The notes below the pieces were generated by a model. That model ran no database searches. It was not told the DNA's origin and saw only the letters and a program-made list of their open reading frames with translations. A stretch of 42,997 bases of DNA from Prevotella sp. MGM2 (GTDB lineage Bacteria; Bacteroidota; Bacteroidia; Bacteroidales; Bacteroidaceae). Location: positions 1-42,997 of the forward strand of contig NZ_BEWW01000297.1 in assembly GCF_002933955.1 (NCBI RefSeq), given 5' to 3'. The position numbers and the translations under genes were made by a program. This document shows, one piece after another, positions 1-8,332 of this stretch (its first letter is position 1; every line of letters starts with the position of its first letter).

Positions 1-21
1 TCAGCTCTCGAATTTTAACAA

Positions 22-46
22 ATGCACCGGAATTTCGGCTTGACCC
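22..46 (+). repeat. edge repeat, left copy
   Basis: The 25 bases from 22 match, with four central differences, the reverse complement of two copies near the right edge (42752-42777 and 42944-42969). Shared blocks are ATGCACCG and TTCGGCTTGACCC. It lies exactly where the acyltransferase open frame begins, so it may mark the point at which that gene was truncated. It is seen directly; its nature is unknown. Confidence 0.6.
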
Positions 47-600
47 GTTTTTACCCCTATGTAAGAAATTTTGTAGGAGAAATATATGGAGAATGTTATT
101 GGAACGAATATAATATGTTATGGTACTTCTCAGGGTTCATGGGATATGTTGTGCTTGCTCATTATATTCGGCATCATCTTCAATGGACTTTTAAAAAAAG
201 TATAGGAATCGGAACCATGCTATATATCATAGGCTATTGTGTTACAGCGTTAATCTGGTATAATCGCATACCAACGGCAACCACTCTACAAGAACTTGAA
301 CTAAGTTGGCGTTTTTGCACCCCCAATGTCATATTGATGAGTTTTGGTGCCTTTATTGTAATTCAATCCATATTCTCTAAGTATAGGAAAGGCAACCGGA
401 TAGTCAATGAAATTTCAATATTGAGTTACGGCATATATCTGATGCATATTTTTGTCCTCGAAGTTGTTCATTCTCAGTTTAAAGACATATTTCCTACACA
501 ATGGACAATCATATTGGTCGGTACAGTTACTTTTGTAATATGTTGCATCATCACAAAAATAATATCCTTTTTACCATTCAGTAAATATATTATTGGCTAA
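22..600 (+). pseudogene. acyltransferase family 3, 3' fragment (5' truncated)
   Basis: The 192-residue product looks like the C-terminal half of an integral-membrane acyltransferase of the acyltransferase_3 (OafA/WecH-like) family, which adds acyl groups to surface glycans or peptidoglycan. Several hydrophobic segments are visible, roughly at residues 35-50, 62-80, 102-117, 133-150 and 160-182. Motifs such as YFSGFMGYVVLAHYI and SYGIYLMHIF are typical of the second half of this family. Full members are about 330-380 residues, and an in-frame TAA at 16-18 closes the frame just upstream, so the catalytic N-terminal half is missing. The first dozen codons come from the edge repeat rather than from the family. 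It is probably a decayed remnant, although an assembly join at the edge cannot be excluded. Confidence 0.6.
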
Positions 601-767
601 AAATAAAAGTTTACCTATCAGCGGAAGTCCTAGAATACGTTCATCACCCTGAAAGAAGAATGAAATGCACTATAAAAATACCGTATTTGTAGATAATTTC
701 TTACATCCTGAAAATTTCATAAAGCCCCCAACGCCATAGTATATCAATCCCCTCTTAGATAATACAA

Positions 768-809
768 AAACACTCATTTTTACACCTAAGAATGTAAAAA
801 TGAGTGTTT
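768..809 (-). terminator. intrinsic terminator after tRNA-Ser
   Basis: Perfect 17-bp arms (768-784 and 793-809) enclose an 8-base loop. Read on the minus strand the hairpin is followed by TTTTTGTATT, so it should end the tRNA-Ser transcript. The 601-767 interval to its left shows nothing recognisable. Confidence 0.75.
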
Positions 810-842
810 GTCTTGCAATTTACTGATTTTCAGCAATTATTG

Positions 843-929
843 CGGAAAGAGAGGGATTCGAACCCCCGGAACAGTTACCCGTTCACCGCATTTCGAGTGC
901 GACCCGTTCGACCACTCCGGCATCTTTCC
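843..929 (-). tRNA. tRNA-Ser (anticodon CGA)
   Basis: Read on the minus strand, the acceptor stem GGAAAGA/TCTTTCC, the T-arm block GGGGGTTCGAATCCC, a serine-type long variable arm and the anticodon loop CTCGAAA are all present, giving anticodon CGA for UCG codons. The 3' end reads G-CA, so the full CCA is not encoded and must be added after transcription. Apparent protein frames across this stretch are artefacts. Confidence 0.95.
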
Positions 930-941
930 ATGAAACGATTG

Positions 942-972
942 CAAAGTTACGAGTTTTTTTCATTTTTGCAAG
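942..972 (-). promoter_or_regulatory. promoter for tRNA-Ser
   Basis: On the minus strand CTTG is followed after 19 bp by TAACTTTG, which fits the Bacteroides consensus TTTG-N19-21-TAnnTTTG with one mismatch. The box ends 12 bp before the mature tRNA. Confidence 0.6.
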
Positions 973-984
973 CAACCGCATCCA

Positions 985-1551
985 TTATTTTTTCATATAG
1001 CGCTTGTTCAACCCAACTATGACCTCATTGGTAATATCCAAACTCTTATCTGCGTAAAGTGTAGCATTTTTATAAACAATCATAGAATATTTCTTGCTTT
1101 TATTATAAACAGCCAAGAAATTGTTTATGCTATCCTGAAGGGTTTTTGCAAACTTTTCCTGTTCTTCACCCATTTCCTGTTGCGCGCTCAAAGTATACTT
1201 CTGATAAGCATTTTGTTGCTTCTGGAAGTTTGCCATTTCTGAATTATACTGGGCCTCAGTTGTAATCTGCCCACCCTGCATGCGCTTTTGAATATTAGCC
1301 TGTAGCTGCTGCAAAGATTGTTCCTTTTGTACAATATTGTTTTGAAAACTCTTCTGTTTAGCTTCAAGAATTTCTTTTTGGTCTATACAAAATTGATATT
1401 TTTCCTGCAAAGAATCTATATCGACAAAAGCTATACTATTGGATTTTACATTATTGGAAACCAAAGGAGCTACTTCCTCCTTTTTTTCACCACAAGCAGT
1501 GAAAAGAATTGTACCGGTAACGATTACAAGAATTTTTTTTAGTGAATTCAT
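985..1551 (-). CDS. OmpH/Skp-like lipoprotein, periplasmic chaperone family
   Basis: The 188-residue protein starts with a lipoprotein signal (hydrophobic segment, then FTAC with Cys20 as the lipidation residue). A Gln/Lys/Glu-rich region at residues about 50-135 is strongly coiled-coil in character. This matches the OmpH/Skp family, trimeric chaperones whose helical arms hold unfolded outer-membrane proteins in the periplasm. Skp itself is soluble; lipid-anchored versions occur in Bacteroidetes. It ends about 55 bp from the tRNA-Ser gene on the same strand. The family call is fairly safe, while the exact client proteins are inference. Confidence 0.8.
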   Translation of the reverse strand: MNSLKKILVIVTGTILFTACGEKKEEVAPLVSNNVKSNSIAFVDIDSLQEKYQFCIDQKEILEAKQKSFQNNIVQKEQSLQQLQANIQKRMQGGQITTEAQYNSEMANFQKQQNAYQKYTLSAQQEMGEEQEKFAKTLQDSINNFLAVYNKSKKYSMIVYKNATLYADKSLDITNEVIVGLNKRYMKK

Positions 1552-1655
1552 ATTGATAATGTATTTTGTTTATTCTGGTTTATATATTTCTGACACCTTA
1601 AACGCTGATCAAACGTTATTATCCAACCCTTTTTCTTTAATTTATAGGTGGCTAT

Positions 1656-1856
1656 CTATTTTTCACTGACGGCATGCGGATTGTCCTGACGCTTAGCCGC
1701 ATCAAGAGACTGAACACAATGAATACCTTTTTCATTCAGGGCCTTGTTACCATCTACGTGAGTATGAACAAAACGTTTGCCAACCCAAATACGAATACAT
1801 AAAAAGCCTAATCCAATTGCAATAATTAACAATGTAAAAAGGAAAGTCTCTAACAT
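1656..1856 (-). CDS. small single-pass membrane protein, unknown function
   Basis: The 66-residue product has one N-terminal membrane segment (about residues 4-24) and a polar C-terminal tail containing the phrase KGIHCVQSLDAAKRQDNP with a lone cysteine. I do not recognise a named family. It has its own -7 box (TATATTTG at 1917-1924) and a natural ATG, and it sits upstream of the OmpH-like gene on the same strand with about 100 bp between them. Its coding quality looks real for its size. Function cannot be assigned. Confidence 0.65.
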   Translation of the reverse strand: MLETFLFTLLIIAIGLGFLCIRIWVGKRFVHTHVDGNKALNEKGIHCVQSLDAAKRQDNPHAVSEK

Positions 1857-1916
1857 TTCTTATTATTTTTGCATAAAATACTTCTACGCCAACATGATGT
1901 ATGCGGATTTTCGCTG

Positions 1917-1924
1917 CAAATATA
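1917..1924 (-). promoter_or_regulatory. -7 box for the 66-residue gene
   Basis: TATATTTG on the minus strand fits TAnnTTTG, about 60 bp upstream of the start codon. No convincing -33 element is seen at the expected distance. Confidence 0.4.
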
Positions 1925-1974
1925 CAGTAAAGGCGGCACATAGGAGATAAAAGATATTAAAAACTTACTTAAAT

Positions 1975-3429
1975 ATGAGCAACATGAAATCTTTGCAACC
2001 TAACGTTGTGTTCAGCTGTTTTGAAGAAGTGACTAAAGTGCCCCGTCCTTCAAAGCGGGAAGAAAAAATGATTGATTTTCTGACAAACTTTGGGAAAGAG
2101 CTCGAACTGGAAACAATCGTTGACGAAACCGGCAATGTTCTGATACGGAAACCGGCCACACCCGGATATGAAAATTGTAAGACAATCATTCTGCAAAGCC
2201 ACATGGATATGGTGTGTGAACCAAGTGATGGTTCTTTTGATTTCAATAACAATCCCATTGAAACAGTTATTGACGGTGAATGGCTGAAAGCCAATGGTAC
2301 AACACTGGGAGCCGATGACGGCATTGGTGTAGCCATGCAAATGGCCATCTTGAAAAGTACAGATATAGAACATGGACCGATAGAATGTGTCTTTACTCGT
2401 GATGAAGAAACCGGGCTGACAGGGGCAATGGGCATGAAACCCGGTTTTATGACGGGTAGCTTGCTCATCAACCTTGATTCGGAAGACGAAGGACAAATAT
2501 TCGTAAGTTGCGCTGGCGGTGCACGGACTACTGCTGAATTTGAATGCAAAGAAGAAGCCATACCTGCCAACTATTATACTTTTCGCGTAGGTGTCAAAGG
2601 TTTTACCGGTGGCCACTCTGGCGATGACATCAACAAAAAGCGCGCGAATGCCAATAAAGTGCTCATACGTTTTATTTGTGATGAAATGGCAAAAATGGAT
2701 CTCCGTCTGGTAGATATCCAAAGCGGCGGCCTCCACAATGCCATTCCCCGCGAAGGGTATGCGGTATGTGCAATTCCTATGTCACAGAAAGAACAGATCC
2801 GTATTGACCTGAACATATATCAAAGTATACTTGAGGAAGAATATTCCAATACAGAGAAAAATTTTGTTCTTACACTTGACAGTATTGAACCGGCAGTAAC
2901 TGCCATGAATGCCAAAGATGCAGAACGTATGCTATTGTCATTGCGCGTTGTCCATAATGGTGTCTTTGCCATGAGCCAAGACTTGGATTGGCTGGTAGAA
3001 ACCTCTTCAAATCTGGCAAGCATACGCAAACAAGACGGAAAAATAATAGTAACAACCAGCCAACGCAGCAGTTTGCAGGAAGCACGCGAGAATATCAGTG
3101 CCACAGTACGTGCCGCTTTTATTCTTGGTGGTGCCCGTGTAGAAACAAATGAAGGTTATCCCGGCTGGAAAATGAATCCTAACAGTCTGATGCTGAAAAT
3201 CACCAAAGAAAGTTACGAACGATTGTTCCACCAAGAGCCCCAAATATTAGCCATTCATGCCGGACTGGAATGCGGACTCTTCAGCGAAAAATATCCAGGT
3301 CTTGACATGGTAAGTTTTGGCCCCACATTACGTGGAGTACATTCGCCTGACGAACGTCTGCTGATTCCTACTGTACAAAAGGTATGGGATCATTTACTTG
3401 ACATTCTGAAACACATTCCTCAAGCATAA
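1975..3429 (+). CDS. pepD: aminoacyl-histidine dipeptidase (PepD), M20C zinc peptidase
   Basis: This 484-residue enzyme hydrolyses Xaa-His and other dipeptides in the cytoplasm and has the usual PepD length. Metal and catalytic signatures of M20 peptidases are visible: HMDMV (His76, Asp78), GADDG (Asp114-115), TRDEETG (Glu144-145, general base and metal ligand) and NLDSED (Asp168). GGHSGDD around residue 208 begins the lid/dimerisation domain, and the C-terminal metal-binding part contains the phrase IHAGLECGLF. The first ATG lies in an A/T-rich leader, which is normal in Bacteroidetes where strong Shine-Dalgarno sites are rare. It stands alone between the minus-strand 66-residue gene and the beta-helix lipoprotein gene. 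Confidence 0.95.
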   Translation: MSNMKSLQPNVVFSCFEEVTKVPRPSKREEKMIDFLTNFGKELELETIVDETGNVLIRKPATPGYENCKTIILQSHMDMVCEPSDGSFDFNNNPIETVIDGEWLKANGTTLGADDGIGVAMQMAILKSTDIEHGPIECVFTRDEETGLTGAMGMKPGFMTGSLLINLDSEDEGQIFVSCAGGARTTAEFECKEEAIPANYYTFRVGVKGFTGGHSGDDINKKRANANKVLIRFICDEMAKMDLRLVDIQSGGLHNAIPREGYAVCAIPMSQKEQIRIDLNIYQSILEEEYSNTEKNFVLTLDSIEPAVTAMNAKDAERMLLSLRVVHNGVFAMSQDLDWLVETSSNLASIRKQDGKIIVTTSQRSSLQEARENISATVRAAFILGGARVETNEGYPGWKMNPNSLMLKITKESYERLFHQEPQILAIHAGLECGLFSEKYPGLDMVSFGPTLRGVHSPDERLLIPTVQKVWDHLLDILKHIPQA

Positions 3430-3477
3430 AGATTCTCCGAAGAGCACATAGATTAATATTCCACTGCTCATAATATT

Positions 3478-4980
3478 ATGGATACCATTTTCCGTAAAAT
3501 ATTACGAAAGCTACCCCATTGCACGTGGGGTGGCTTTGCCATTTTATATCTGCTTACCGCATGTATGGCAGACGAAGAATATAGCCTCTCACCAGCAGAC
3601 AAGTTAACTTTTCCAACGGATACCATAGCATTTGACACAATTATAAGCGGACAGCCTACCAGCACCTACTCTTTTCAAATTTATAACCACAATGAAAAAG
3701 CCCTGCGTTTACCAAAAATTTATCTGGAAAGAGGCATAGAATCGGACTTCGTAGTAAATATCGATGGCACTTATCTGGAAAATGGCAGTGCCTCTGATTT
3801 TGAAATAAGCGGACGTGACAGTTTGCGGGGCTTCGTCTTCGTAAACACCCCCTCAAAAGACTGTGACAATCCAGTTAAGACAACGGACAAACTTGTTTTC
3901 ATTACAGAGGCTGGTACACGGCAGGAAATTGTACTTACAGCTAGCGGACAATCTGTTATTCCCATAACAGGTATAATCTTTAAGAATGACACAATTCTTG
4001 ATGCGCATCGCCCTTATCAAATAAAAGACAGTCTGGTTGTTGAAGAAAATACGACTCTGACGATTGCTCCTGGTACAAGACTTTACTTCCATCCCAAAGC
4101 AAAATTAATTGCACGAGGAACAATCATTGCACGAGGAACAGCCGAACAACCGATTGTCATGCGAGGTGACCGCCTGGAAAATATGTTTTCCCAACAACCC
4201 TATGACCGCATACCAGGGCAATGGGGAGGTATAGTATTAGATAAGGGAAGTTATGATAACAAATTAAATTTCTGTGATATACACAGTGGTAGTTTCGGTA
4301 TTCTCTGCGACTCTTCAGACATTACAAAAGAAAAACTTGTAGTAGAGAACAGCATTATCCACAACATGAGCGGTGACGTACTTTCTGTGCGTGCATCTAA
4401 AGTTTTTGTCGGCAATAGCCAGTTAACCAATGCCGGAGGCAACTGCGTAACACTTCAGGGCGGAGATGCCACATTCGTACATTGTACCATTGGCAATTTT
4501 TATTCCTTTACGGGCGGACGCGGCGTTGCTTTAAGTTACAGCAATACAGACGGAAATATCCGTCTGCCTCTTCACAAAGCCCGCTTCATGAACTGCATCA
4601 TCACAGGCTACTCTGATGATGAGATTATGGGTAATCAATCCGACCGCTATAAAGACGATCCTTTCAACTATTCATTTGAAAGTTGTCTGCTCAACACTCC
4701 TGAAATTAACAACGAATATATTATCAATTGTCTTTGGGATAACGACAAAAACAATCATAAGGTATGGCGCGAAAACAACTTTTCGCCAAAATTCGACTTA
4801 AACAAATTGATTTTCACTTTTGCTTTAGATTCTTTGTCACAGGCTATTGATTCTGCCGATCCCCAGATAACCCGACAGTACTATCCCTACGACCGCCTCG
4901 GACGCTACAGGTTGCAAGATAACCGGCCAGACATGGGATGTGAAGAATACAAAGATAAGACACAAGTAGAAAAGAACTGA
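3478..4980 (+). CDS. lipoprotein with right-handed beta-helix repeats
   Basis: The 500-residue protein has a long N-terminal signal ending in LLTAC (Cys29), so it should be lipid-anchored in the envelope. Residues about 35-165 look like an immunoglobulin-like or DUF-type N-terminal domain. From about residue 175 the sequence has the short, regular strand pattern of parallel beta-helix proteins (phrases such as LTIAPGTRLYF, LIARGTIIARGTAEQPI and GGNCVTLQGGDATF), and it ends with an RPDMGCEEY motif common in Bacteroides parallel beta-helix proteins. No catalytic residues of a known polysaccharide lyase are evident. It lies 15 bp upstream of dnaB, so they may be co-transcribed, although a functional link is not obvious. 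Confidence 0.75.
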   Translation: MDTIFRKILRKLPHCTWGGFAILYLLTACMADEEYSLSPADKLTFPTDTIAFDTIISGQPTSTYSFQIYNHNEKALRLPKIYLERGIESDFVVNIDGTYLENGSASDFEISGRDSLRGFVFVNTPSKDCDNPVKTTDKLVFITEAGTRQEIVLTASGQSVIPITGIIFKNDTILDAHRPYQIKDSLVVEENTTLTIAPGTRLYFHPKAKLIARGTIIARGTAEQPIVMRGDRLENMFSQQPYDRIPGQWGGIVLDKGSYDNKLNFCDIHSGSFGILCDSSDITKEKLVVENSIIHNMSGDVLSVRASKVFVGNSQLTNAGGNCVTLQGGDATFVHCTIGNFYSFTGGRGVALSYSNTDGNIRLPLHKARFMNCIITGYSDDEIMGNQSDRYKDDPFNYSFESCLLNTPEINNEYIINCLWDNDKNNHKVWRENNFSPKFDLNKLIFTFALDSLSQAIDSADPQITRQYYPYDRLGRYRLQDNRPDMGCEEYKDKTQVEKN

Positions 4981-4995
4981 TAACAACTCTCATTT

Positions 4996-6564
4996 ATGCC
5001 CGCCAACAACAGAGAAAGAAAATATACGCCTAAAAAAGGACAAACTCCAGCCACCGACGACTATGGCCACCTTCAGCCTCAAGTTCCTGACTTGGAGAAG
5101 GTGGTACTCGGCGCTCTGATGATTGAGAAAGACGCTTACTCTCTCGTCAGCGAAATACTCCGCCCTGAAAGTTTTTACGAAACACGCCACAAACTCATCT
5201 ATGAGGCGATCCGTAAACTCAACATCGAACAGAAGCCGGTGGATATACTCACCGTTACCGAGCAGCTGAAATCCTCCGGCACCTTGGAAGAAGTGGGCGG
5301 TCCTTTCTACATCACCCAACTGAGCGGCATGGTGGCGTCATCGGCTCACATAGAATACCATGCCCGCATCATCGCTCAAAAATATCTGGCTCGTGAACTG
5401 ATAACCTATACAAGCGGCATTCAAACCAAAGCTTTCGATGCCACACAGGATGTGGACGAGCTGATGCAGGAAGCTGAGGGCCGTCTCTTCGAAATTTCAC
5501 AGCGTAATTTAAAGAAAGATTATACACAAATAGACCCGGTTATCAATGATGCCTACAACATGCTGCAACTAGCCGCCGCACGCAGTGACGGATTAAGCGG
5601 CATTGCCAGCGGTTTTCAGGAATTAGACAAAATGACAAGCGGATGGCAAAACTCCGATCTCGTGATCCTGGCCGCACGTCCCGCTATGGGTAAGACGGCT
5701 TTTGCCTTGAGTATGGCCAAGAACATAGCCGTAGATCAAAAAATCCCAGTAGCCTTTTTCTCATTGGAAATGTCAAACGTACAATTGGTTAACCGCTTGA
5801 TTGTGAACGTATGCGAAATAACCGGCGAGAAAATAAAAAGCGGACAACTGGCCCCTTACGAATGGGGACAACTCGACCATCGCATAAAAGACCTTTATGG
5901 CGCCCCACTATTCGTAGATGACACTCCATCGCTTTCGGTATTCGAATTACGCACCAAAGCACGGCGTCTGGTGCGGGAACACGGCGTAAAACTGATTATG
6001 ATTGACTACCTTCAGCTTATGAACGCCTCAGGCATGAGTTTCGGCAGCCGTCAGGAAGAAGTCTCAACAGTGAGCCGCTCTCTCAAAGGACTGGCTAAAG
6101 AACTTAACATCCCTATTCTTGCCTTGTCACAGCTGAACCGTGGAGTGGAAAATCGAGGCGGCCCAAATGAAAATGCCGCAGAGGCCAAACGCCCGCAATT
6201 GTCAGACTTGCGAGAATCCGGCGCCATCGAACAGGATGCCGACATGGTACTTTTCATTCACCGTCCGGAATATTACCGTATATTTTCAGACCAACAAGGC
6301 CGTGACCTCCGCGGAAAGGCAGAAATCATCATTGCCAAACATCGTAACGGTGCCGTTGGCGATGTACTTCTTACATTCAAGGGGCAATATGCACGTTTTC
6401 AGAATCCTGACGACGACTTTGTCGTACCAATGCCGGGAGAAGATAACGGCATGATCAGCGGAGGATTCACAGCCAACGACATTCCTCCCACACCGAATGA
6501 CACACCTCCTCTCCCACCCGATGCCGTACCTTTTGCGCCACCTTCAAGCGAAGTACCTTTCTGA
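4996..6564 (+). CDS. dnaB: replicative DNA helicase DnaB
   Basis: This is the hexameric ATP-driven helicase that unwinds DNA at the replication fork. The 522 residues comprise an N-terminal primase-interaction domain (about 30-130), a linker, and a RecA-like motor. Walker A is ARPAMGKTA with Lys233, Walker B is LIMIDYLQL, and the DnaB signatures FFSLEMS and SQLNRGVE are intact. No intein is present. The C-terminus carries a proline-rich tail of about 35 residues (PPTPNDTPPLPPDAVPFAPP), longer than in the E. coli protein. It follows the beta-helix lipoprotein gene by 15 bp and is followed by a weak hairpin and the first dispersed element. Confidence 0.97.
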   Translation: MPANNRERKYTPKKGQTPATDDYGHLQPQVPDLEKVVLGALMIEKDAYSLVSEILRPESFYETRHKLIYEAIRKLNIEQKPVDILTVTEQLKSSGTLEEVGGPFYITQLSGMVASSAHIEYHARIIAQKYLARELITYTSGIQTKAFDATQDVDELMQEAEGRLFEISQRNLKKDYTQIDPVINDAYNMLQLAAARSDGLSGIASGFQELDKMTSGWQNSDLVILAARPAMGKTAFALSMAKNIAVDQKIPVAFFSLEMSNVQLVNRLIVNVCEITGEKIKSGQLAPYEWGQLDHRIKDLYGAPLFVDDTPSLSVFELRTKARRLVREHGVKLIMIDYLQLMNASGMSFGSRQEEVSTVSRSLKGLAKELNIPILALSQLNRGVENRGGPNENAAEAKRPQLSDLRESGAIEQDADMVLFIHRPEYYRIFSDQQGRDLRGKAEIIIAKHRNGAVGDVLLTFKGQYARFQNPDDDFVVPMPGEDNGMISGGFTANDIPPTPNDTPPLPPDAVPFAPPSSEVPF

Positions 6565-6651
6565 CATTAGTCCAACCACTTTAATCAGGAAAATCCTCCT
6601 AGAAGTGTGCTTTATGCCCTTCTAGGAGAACTTGAACCAACGTCTTCCACT

Positions 6652-6915
6652 TTAACATATTTAACTTCTTATTACATTTCAGAGCATTGAAAAACAGGTT
6701 TCAAACCTGAAAAAAGGAAAAGTCCTTATCGGATTTTTAACACGAATACTTGGAATTTAAATTCGAATACGGGGATTTTGAGCAACGAATATGGTGATTT
6801 TTCTCTTGAACTTACCTGAAAAACAATGAAAAAGCGGGACTTCCATGTGTAAAGTCCCGCTTCGCTATTACAAAGATACGACATTTTACGGTCAAAAGCA
6901 AATAGTGTTAAAATT
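6652..6915 (-). repeat. dispersed 262-bp element, copy A
   Basis: One of four size-matched copies (264 bp here). Read on the minus strand it begins AATTTTAACAC and contains a promoter: TTTG at 6899-6902, a 20-bp spacer and TATCTTTG at 6871-6878. A hairpin with arms at 6852-6860 and 6834-6842 and five Ts follows. The invariant 19-mer ccaagtattcgtgttaaaa lies at 6735-6753 within an imperfect stem-loop, and the end GTTAAATATGTTAA is at 6652-6665. An extra palindrome CAGGTTTCAAACCTG at 6695-6709 is specific to this copy. No open frame is conserved among copies, so the element appears to be non-coding. Confidence 0.85.
6829..6865 (-). ncRNA. candidate short terminator-like RNA of element A
   Basis: Transcription from the element promoter should start near 6865 and run straight into the stem GCGGGACTT/AAGTCCCGC followed by TTTTT, giving an RNA of roughly 37 nucleotides. 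This is inferred from promoter and hairpin positions only. Confidence 0.35.
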
Positions 6916-7220
6916 CAGTACCTATCATTCCATTCACTCTGTCCCTCCCATTAATAACATCGACTTAGCCAACTCAACCTTTCCTGTTTTCAAACGAAAA
7001 CACGACGCAACGCGTTTCTTTCAGGCGAACCAATCCCTTCCCTGGATATGTAATCCTTAAACGTCTGCGCAAACGTTCCCCTCCCATTCCATCATACCAT
7101 TTCACTGTGTTATTTTAACAAAAGAAAAAAAGCCGTTGAAAATACTTGTCCATACTATTTTTTTTTCATACATTCGCCGTTGTAAGAAAAAAGTATTAAC
7201 CTATCTAAAACTAACCTACA

Positions 7221-8294
7221 ATGAAAAAGTATAATTTCGGCGCGGGTCCTTCCATTCTCCCGCAAGAAGTAATGAAAGCCACAGCTGAAGCTTGCATAGA
7301 ATTTCAAGACATGGGACTTTCTCTCATGGAAATCAGCCATCGCACCCCAGAATTTCAAGCCGTTATGGATGAAGCGCAAGCTCTCTTCAAAGAGCTTCTC
7401 AATATTCCAGAAGGTTACTCCGTACTCTTCGTTGGCGGTGGAGCCAGCTTGGAGTTTTGCATGGTACCTTTCAATATGCTTGAGAAAAAAGCAGCCTACC
7501 TCAACACTGGAGTATGGGCAAAAAAGGCCATGAAAGAAGCCAAGCTCTTCGGTGAAGTCATTGAAGTTGCCTCATCAGCCGATGCCAATTACACTTTCAT
7601 TCCCAAGAACTATGACATTCCGGCAGATGCGGACTATTTCCATATCACGACCAACAACACCATATATGGAACGGAATTACATGAAGACCTAGACAGTCCG
7701 GTTCCCCTAGTTGCCGATATGTCAAGTGATATATTCTCCCGCCCCATAGATGTAAGCAAATACGGGATGATTTATGGCGGAGCACAAAAAAACCTCTCCA
7801 TGGCAGGTGTTACCTTTGTTATCGTAAAAGATGAACTTCTGGGAAAAGTCAGCCGTTCAATTCCTACAATGCTTGACTATCGCACACATGTAGACAAAGG
7901 TTCGATGTTCAACACTCCTCCAGTCGTACCTATTTTCTGCGCAGTTCAAACGCTCAAATGGATTAAATCGCAGGGAGGCGTAAAAGAAATGGAACGGCGC
8001 GCCCAAGAACGGGCAGAATTGCTCTATGGTGAAATAGACCGCAACAAAATGTTCCAAGGAACCGTGACAGCAAAAGAAGACCGTTCACTGATGAACATTT
8101 GCTTCGTAATGGCCGATGAATACAAGGAATTGGAAAAAGACTTCCTGAAATTCGCCACAGAAAAAGGTATGTCCGGCATCAAAGGCCACCGTTCAGTCGG
8201 CGGATTCCGCGCATCATGTTACAATGCCATGCCAATAGAAGGCGTAAAGGCGTTGGTAGCCTGCATGCAGGAATATGAGAAAATGCACGCCTGA
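7221..8294 (+). CDS. serC: phosphoserine aminotransferase SerC
   Basis: SerC transfers an amino group from glutamate to 3-phosphohydroxypyruvate, the second step of serine synthesis, and also acts in pyridoxal phosphate synthesis in some bacteria. The 357-residue length is standard. The start [14 protein letters not shown] is characteristic, and [11 protein letters not shown] places the PLP-binding lysine at Lys190. The C-terminal [18 protein letters not shown] segment binds the substrate phosphate. It is 38 bp upstream of serA on the same strand, so steps one and two of the pathway are probably co-transcribed. Confidence 0.97.
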   Translation: MKKYNFGAGPSILPQEVMKATAEACIEFQDMGLSLMEISHRTPEFQAVMDEAQALFKELLNIPEGYSVLFVGGGASLEFCMVPFNMLEKKAAYLNTGVWAKKAMKEAKLFGEVIEVASSADANYTFIPKNYDIPADADYFHITTNNTIYGTELHEDLDSPVPLVADMSSDIFSRPIDVSKYGMIYGGAQKNLSMAGVTFVIVKDELLGKVSRSIPTMLDYRTHVDKGSMFNTPPVVPIFCAVQTLKWIKSQGGVKEMERRAQERAELLYGEIDRNKMFQGTVTAKEDRSLMNICFVMADEYKELEKDFLKFATEKGMSGIKGHRSVGGFRASCYNAMPIEGVKALVACMQEYEKMHA

Positions 8295-8332
8295 CAATTT
8301 TCTTTTTTCCCATCCCTGAAACCTGACAACTT

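Larger units (their letters stand above)
6565..7220. other. intergenic region dnaB-serC
   Basis: This 656-bp gap holds a 10-bp-arm hairpin just after dnaB (6596-6628, no T-run), the dispersed element copy A (6652-6915), and about 300 bp of low-complexity sequence before serC in which I see no gene and no clear TAnnTTTG box. Confidence 0.6.

Noticed and set aside
804-1022. Open frame with RKERDSNPRNSYPFTAFRV-like content
   Set aside because: It is the translated complement of tRNA-Ser, a well-known annotation artefact.
6652-6915. CRISPR-like or IS interpretation of the dispersed elements
   Set aside because: Copies are 6-18 kb apart, have no regular short spacers, and contain no transposase frame.
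6845-7060. 71-residue frame near element A
   Set aside because: Its first part is the complement of the element hairpin and promoter, so it is repeat-derived.
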